A DNA stretch of 64,000 bases from NCBI GenBank assembly GCA_024642205.1, contig JAHEBQ010000026.1:1-64000 (forward strand), in the 5' to 3' direction. Shown here one piece after another: positions 59,889 to 64,000 of the stretch; position 1 is the first letter of the stretch; each line of letters opens with the position of its first letter. The notes under the pieces are model-generated. The model was not told the origin of the DNA. It made no database searches and was given only the letters and a program-made list of their open reading frames with translations. Position numbers and translations under genes: made by a program. This DNA is from Planctomycetaceae bacterium. Lineage in GTDB: Bacteria > Planctomycetota > Planctomycetia > Pirellulales > Pirellulaceae.

Positions 59889-61811
59889 ATGACACTCACG
59901 ACCATCGACTACCTGATTATCGTACTCTATTTCGTCGTCATGCTCGGAATCGGATTCTGGTATCGCAGCCGGGCTGGCAAGAATATCACGGAGTACTTCA
60001 TCTCGGGTCGGTCGTTGCCGTGGTGGATTGCCGGCACTTCGATGGTTGCCACGACCTTTGCGGCAGACACGCCATTGGCGGTGGTCGGTCTAACGATACA
60101 GGATGGCATGGCCGGCAACTGGGTTTGGTGGGCGTTTGCCCTTGGCGGGATGATTACGGTATTTGTTTACTCTAGACTCTGGCGCCGGGCAGGCGTAATG
60201 ACTGACGTCGAATTGGTCGAAATGCGTTACTCGGGAAAACCAGCTGCAGCGCTTCGTGGGACACGGGCGATATATGTGGCCTTGATCGTTAATCCGATCA
60301 TCATTGGCTGGGTCACGACCGCGATGGTAATGGTGCTCAACGAAACGATACTTTACAACGTCGGCGCGAGCTCGATTGAGACCTCGCTGTTTGGTGACAA
60401 CGCATTGATGTACCGACCTTGGCTGATCATTTTTGGAACACTGGCGATGGTCGGCGTTTACGGAATGATGGCCGGCATGTGGGGAGTCGCGATTGCGGAC
60501 GTCTTGCAGTTTTGTTTCGCCATGTTTGGATGTATTGCACTGGCGTATTTGGCGGTCAATCATTTTGGCGGTGCACCCCAATTGGAAGCCAAAGTGATTG
60601 AGAACTTTGGTGACGAAGGCGCAGCCGCGTTTGATTTCATTCCCAGCCTCACGGGTGCAAATGCATGGATGCCCGTCTATGTTTTCCTGATCATGCTCCT
60701 GGTGCAATGGTGGGCCACGTGGTACCCGGGAGCCGAGCCCGGAGGAGGAGGATACGTGGTTCAGCGGATGGCAGCCTGCAAGGACGAACGGAATTCGATG
60801 CTGGCGACGCTGTGGTACCAGATTGCTCACTATTGTGTTCGGCCCTGGCCGTGGTTGATTGTTGCGTTTGCGGCGCTGGCAATGTATCCCCAACTCCGAG
60901 CTGGTGAGCTTGCAGACCGCAGTTTCAACTCGGGCGTTGGATTCCCCATGGTAATGCGCGACTTGAGCGGGCCGGGATTGAGCGGCCTGCTGATCGTGAC
61001 ATTTTTCGCCGCGTTCATGTCCACGCTCAGTACCCAGATGAACTGGGGTGCGTCCTACCTGGTCCGGGATGTCTACCAACGGTTCATGAAACCCGACGCG
61101 ACAGACAAACAGCTAACGGCGGCTTCGCGATATGCATCATTGATCGTCCTGGTCGCCGGTGCAGTGGCATCCGTTTTTATGGCGAACCTGTCGGTGGATG
61201 CGGCTTGGAAGATCTTGCTGGCACTGGGTGCGGGAACAGGCGCCGTGTTCATGCTTCGCTGGTTCTGGTGGCGAATCAACGCGTGGAGCGAGATTTCTTC
61301 GATGGTTGGCTCGCTGGTTTTTTTCCTGGCTTATGACAACGTCTTGATGTCGATTGCCGGAACCGACGAACTGGCGTCAGGAGAGATTTTCTGGTGGGGA
61401 ATCGATCCGGCACTGTCAGAGGTTAAAATGCTGACGGTCGCCATGCTGACGATTGCTTTGTGGCTGATCGTTACTTTCGTGACGCGGCCCGAATCCAGCG
61501 ACACTCTCGATGCGTTTTTCCGCCAAGTACGACCTGGCGGCCCGTTTTGGAAACCAGTTGCCGATCGCAATCCTGATGTCGTCGCGGACAAAGACGTCGG
61601 GCTTTCGATTGTTGCGGCATTGTGCGCGACCGGCATCGTTTACTCGACGATTCCGTGTATCGGCAATCTCATTTTTCAGCACTACGATCAAGCTTTGTGG
61701 TGCGGACTGGCAGCAATCGCATTTTCCACGAGCATGGTGGTCCTGTTGAAACGACTACTCACGAACTCGCCCAGGCAGCCAAGCTCAACGACCCACGAAG
61801 ATCAAACCTGA
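59889..61811 (+). CDS. Sodium:solute symporter family transporter
   Basis: TTIDYLIIVLYFVVMLGIGFWYRSRAGKNITEYFISGRSLPWWIAGTSMVATTFAADTPLAV; multi-TM. Confidence 0.93.
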   Translation: MTLTTIDYLIIVLYFVVMLGIGFWYRSRAGKNITEYFISGRSLPWWIAGTSMVATTFAADTPLAVVGLTIQDGMAGNWVWWAFALGGMITVFVYSRLWRRAGVMTDVELVEMRYSGKPAAALRGTRAIYVALIVNPIIIGWVTTAMVMVLNETILYNVGASSIETSLFGDNALMYRPWLIIFGTLAMVGVYGMMAGMWGVAIADVLQFCFAMFGCIALAYLAVNHFGGAPQLEAKVIENFGDEGAAAFDFIPSLTGANAWMPVYVFLIMLLVQWWATWYPGAEPGGGGYVVQRMAACKDERNSMLATLWYQIAHYCVRPWPWLIVAFAALAMYPQLRAGELADRSFNSGVGFPMVMRDLSGPGLSGLLIVTFFAAFMSTLSTQMNWGASYLVRDVYQRFMKPDATDKQLTAASRYASLIVLVAGAVASVFMANLSVDAAWKILLALGAGTGAVFMLRWFWWRINAWSEISSMVGSLVFFLAYDNVLMSIAGTDELASGEIFWWGIDPALSEVKMLTVAMLTIALWLIVTFVTRPESSDTLDAFFRQVRPGGPFWKPVADRNPDVVADKDVGLSIVAALCATGIVYSTIPCIGNLIFQHYDQALWCGLAAIAFSTSMVVLLKRLLTNSPRQPSSTTHEDQT

Positions 61812-62045
61812 AACGATAGCAATGGAGCCCGAAACCAGGTTTCTGAATCCGCGGCTTTTCACCCGATTTAACAGTGGTATTTTTTGAAACGGCAGGGCTC
61901 AACCTGACGTAAACTATTGAATTTATCGTGTGGAATGTGCCCTTGAATTGTCGCTCAGGCACGCGATCGATCTTGGTCCCGACAACAATGTCAGCTAATA
62001 TTTCGGCTGAACATTACTCACGAAAAAATGTTTGCCAGGATTGAC

Positions 62046-63101
62046 ATGGATGTCAACACATCACCACGTATCTTGATCACTCGTCTCAGCCACATTGGCG
62101 ATTGCGTTTTGACGTTGCCAGTATTGGTTGCAGTTCGAAAGCAATTCCCGAATGCCTTCATTGCCTGGGCCGTTGAATCGCCAACTCACCGGCTGCTTGA
62201 GTTGCACCCGGATCTGGACGAACTCGTCTTGATTCCCAGGGGTTGGGCGGGACGACCAAAATGCTGGTTCGAGATTTCAAAAAAACTCAAGAGTTACCAA
62301 TTTGAAGTTGCCATTGATCCGCAGGGCATTACCAAGAGTGCCATGTTGGGCTGGCTGAGTGCAGCCCCAACGCGAATCGGCATTCGGGGGCGGTGGGGGC
62401 GTGAGCTTTCTCCTTTCCTGAATAATCGACTTGTGGAGACCAAGTCCTTGCACGTTGTCGATCGCTCGATCGAGTTGTTGGCCCCACTGGGTATCGAAAA
62501 TTGCAAGTTCAAGGACTGGCAGCCGGGACTGCCCGTTTGCCCGTACAGTCTTCGCGCGATGGAAAGCAAACTGGATCAAGGAATCATTGACTCTCGGTTC
62601 GTGTTGATTAATCCCGGTGGTAGTTGGGCTTCCAAACGTTGGGAAATGGACAGGTTCGGATCGGTGGCCAGTTACTTGAAACGACAACATGGTTTGACAA
62701 GTGTCATTGTCTGGGCCGGCGACGAGGAGCGAGAGATGGCGCAGGTGATTCACAATTTTGATGTGGACGCTTCGATTGTCGCTCCCCAAACCAGCCTGAA
62801 GGAACTGGCGGCACTGGCCAGCAAGGCACATTTTTTCCTGGGAGGCGACACCGGCCCGATGCATATCGCATCGGCTATGGGCTCTCCCTGTATCGGTCTC
62901 TACGGCACAACACGTCCGGAAGAATCTGGCGCCTATGGTCCTCATCACATCGCCATCCAAAAATGGTACCAGTCGGGGAGTTGCCGAAAGAGGCGCAATG
63001 CCGAAAACGAAGCGATGCGAGACATACTCGCCAGTGACGTATTTTCAGCTTGCGACGAGATGATCCGGTCGCAGGAAAGCCAGCAGCGATCCGCCGCTTG
63101 A
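62046..63101 (+). CDS. Glycosyltransferase family 9 (heptosyltransferase-like)
   Basis: RILITRLSHIGDCVLTLPVLVAVRKQFPNAFIAWAVE, FVLINPGGSWASKRWEMDRF, FLGGDTGPMHIASAMGSPCIGLYGTTRPE. Confidence 0.93.
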   Translation: MDVNTSPRILITRLSHIGDCVLTLPVLVAVRKQFPNAFIAWAVESPTHRLLELHPDLDELVLIPRGWAGRPKCWFEISKKLKSYQFEVAIDPQGITKSAMLGWLSAAPTRIGIRGRWGRELSPFLNNRLVETKSLHVVDRSIELLAPLGIENCKFKDWQPGLPVCPYSLRAMESKLDQGIIDSRFVLINPGGSWASKRWEMDRFGSVASYLKRQHGLTSVIVWAGDEEREMAQVIHNFDVDASIVAPQTSLKELAALASKAHFFLGGDTGPMHIASAMGSPCIGLYGTTRPEESGAYGPHHIAIQKWYQSGSCRKRRNAENEAMRDILASDVFSACDEMIRSQESQQRSAA

Positions 63102-63179
63102 TTCGAAACGAACCAGGATTTACTACTGTCCCATTGGTCTGGCACTTCGGCGTCAGGAACACGATGGCGGACCGTCGCG

Positions 63180-63998
63180 TTACCATTTCGCGGTCGAGAC
63201 TTCAAACAGGATCGGCAAATGATCCGAAGCGGAATGCTTTCCCACGATCCGACTGTGCACGTGGATTTCAGGCGAAACGTAGGCCTGATCGATTGGGATC
63301 CGCACTACCCAGTTATCGGCGGGCCAGGTAGCCTGGTAGCCAAACCCGCGTCGACTGTCACGGTACCCGGTGTTTTCAGCGAATTCGACCAGGAAGTTTG
63401 ACCAGGGTACACAGTTGAAATCGCCCATGACTACGGTGGGGATATCCGCTTTCGAAAGTTCGTCGGCGACCTCAGTAAACTGCTGGTTTCGCAGTGACAT
63501 CCGGCGCCGGTCGGTAGGTGAAAGCGTGTGCAATGCTGCCAGTCGAATTGTCTGTTTGCCAAATGTCACGTTGGTCATGATAAACGGATTGTCGGTGGCC
63601 GATTTAGTCAACGGAACAACCTTCGTATCCGAAATGGGATACTTACTGAACATCGCGATTCCGAACCCGTGCCAACGCGGGATTCGGACCTGGTACGGAT
63701 AACGCTCATTCAGGCAATCGAGTGCCGTATGCCAATTCACGGTGTACTCGAGAATGCTGACGAAATCCGGATCAAATTCCCGAATCCGGTTCACAACTTC
63801 CGCGTGATTCGAATTGGGAGCGAGCACGTTGTACGACATCACTTTGAGTTTTTGCGGACCGGCAGGAGGCTGAAACCCCGGAAGATAAACCCACACGATT
63901 CCAATCATGCTCCAACACAGCGCGACCAGAAACATGCTACTCATCCACCACCGACGAGCCCCCAAAGCGAAAACGGCGAACGGCATCAGCAAGAACAT
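63180..63998 (-). CDS. Endonuclease/exonuclease/phosphatase family protein (possibly truncated by window end)
   Basis: KLKVMSYNVLAPNSNHAEVVNRIREFDPDFVSILEY, VVMGDFNCVPWSNF, SDHLPILFEV. Confidence 0.88.
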   Translation of the reverse strand: MFLLMPFAVFALGARRWWMSSMFLVALCWSMIGIVWVYLPGFQPPAGPQKLKVMSYNVLAPNSNHAEVVNRIREFDPDFVSILEYTVNWHTALDCLNERYPYQVRIPRWHGFGIAMFSKYPISDTKVVPLTKSATDNPFIMTNVTFGKQTIRLAALHTLSPTDRRRMSLRNQQFTEVADELSKADIPTVVMGDFNCVPWSNFLVEFAENTGYRDSRRGFGYQATWPADNWVVRIPIDQAYVSPEIHVHSRIVGKHSASDHLPILFEVSTAKW

Positions 63999-64000
63999 GA

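Noticed and set aside
60090-61079. 329-aa minus-strand ORF opposite the SSS symporter
   Set aside because: Shadow ORF: low hydrophobicity, His/Arg-rich, no recognisable motif, entirely within a confident transporter gene.

Overview
The 64 kb window looks like ordinary chromosomal DNA from a planctomycete (Pirellulaceae-like). That assignment is an inference from protein flavour, not from a search. I could support about 47 protein-coding genes on both strands and one tRNA-Pro(UGG). Recognisable blocks, in order: TadE/TadG pseudopilin-like genes (0.6-2.6 kb); rpsU; an ABC1/UbiB kinase; a PQQ beta-propeller protein; an isoaspartyl peptidase/asparaginase; PAP2 and UPF0104-type membrane proteins; a FIST sensor; an M50 protease; trpF; ahcY with a clear intrinsic terminator; a DUF1015 protein; parA-parB with two near-perfect parS sites; a three-gene exopolysaccharide-type module (Wzz-like protein, ExeA-like AAA ATPase with a very long acidic tail, and a BY-kinase-like protein that has lost its Walker A motif) followed by galE; a polyprenol-phosphate mannosyltransferase; acs; lnt; moeA overlapping trpG/pabA; a DegT aminotransferase; an S9 peptidase; an SDR / enoyl-CoA hydratase / AtuA-like group; argS; an orphan SPPY-type DNA methyltransferase; an SSS symporter; a GT9 glycosyltransferase; and an EEP-family hydrolase at the right edge. 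I see no CRISPR array, IS element, prophage, rRNA or obvious oriC. The least explained signals are: (1) a short TTGCCTGTCCT-type repeat in two intergenic arrays, with single copies inside two genes; (2) parS sites upstream of parAB plus a degenerate parS-like site inside the ExeA-like gene 7 kb away; (3) the exopolysaccharide module with a degenerate kinase; (4) a large secreted/membrane protein of unknown family at 53.3-55.1 kb; and (5) an orphan mobile-type methyltransferase. No computation was run. All family calls come from reading motifs.
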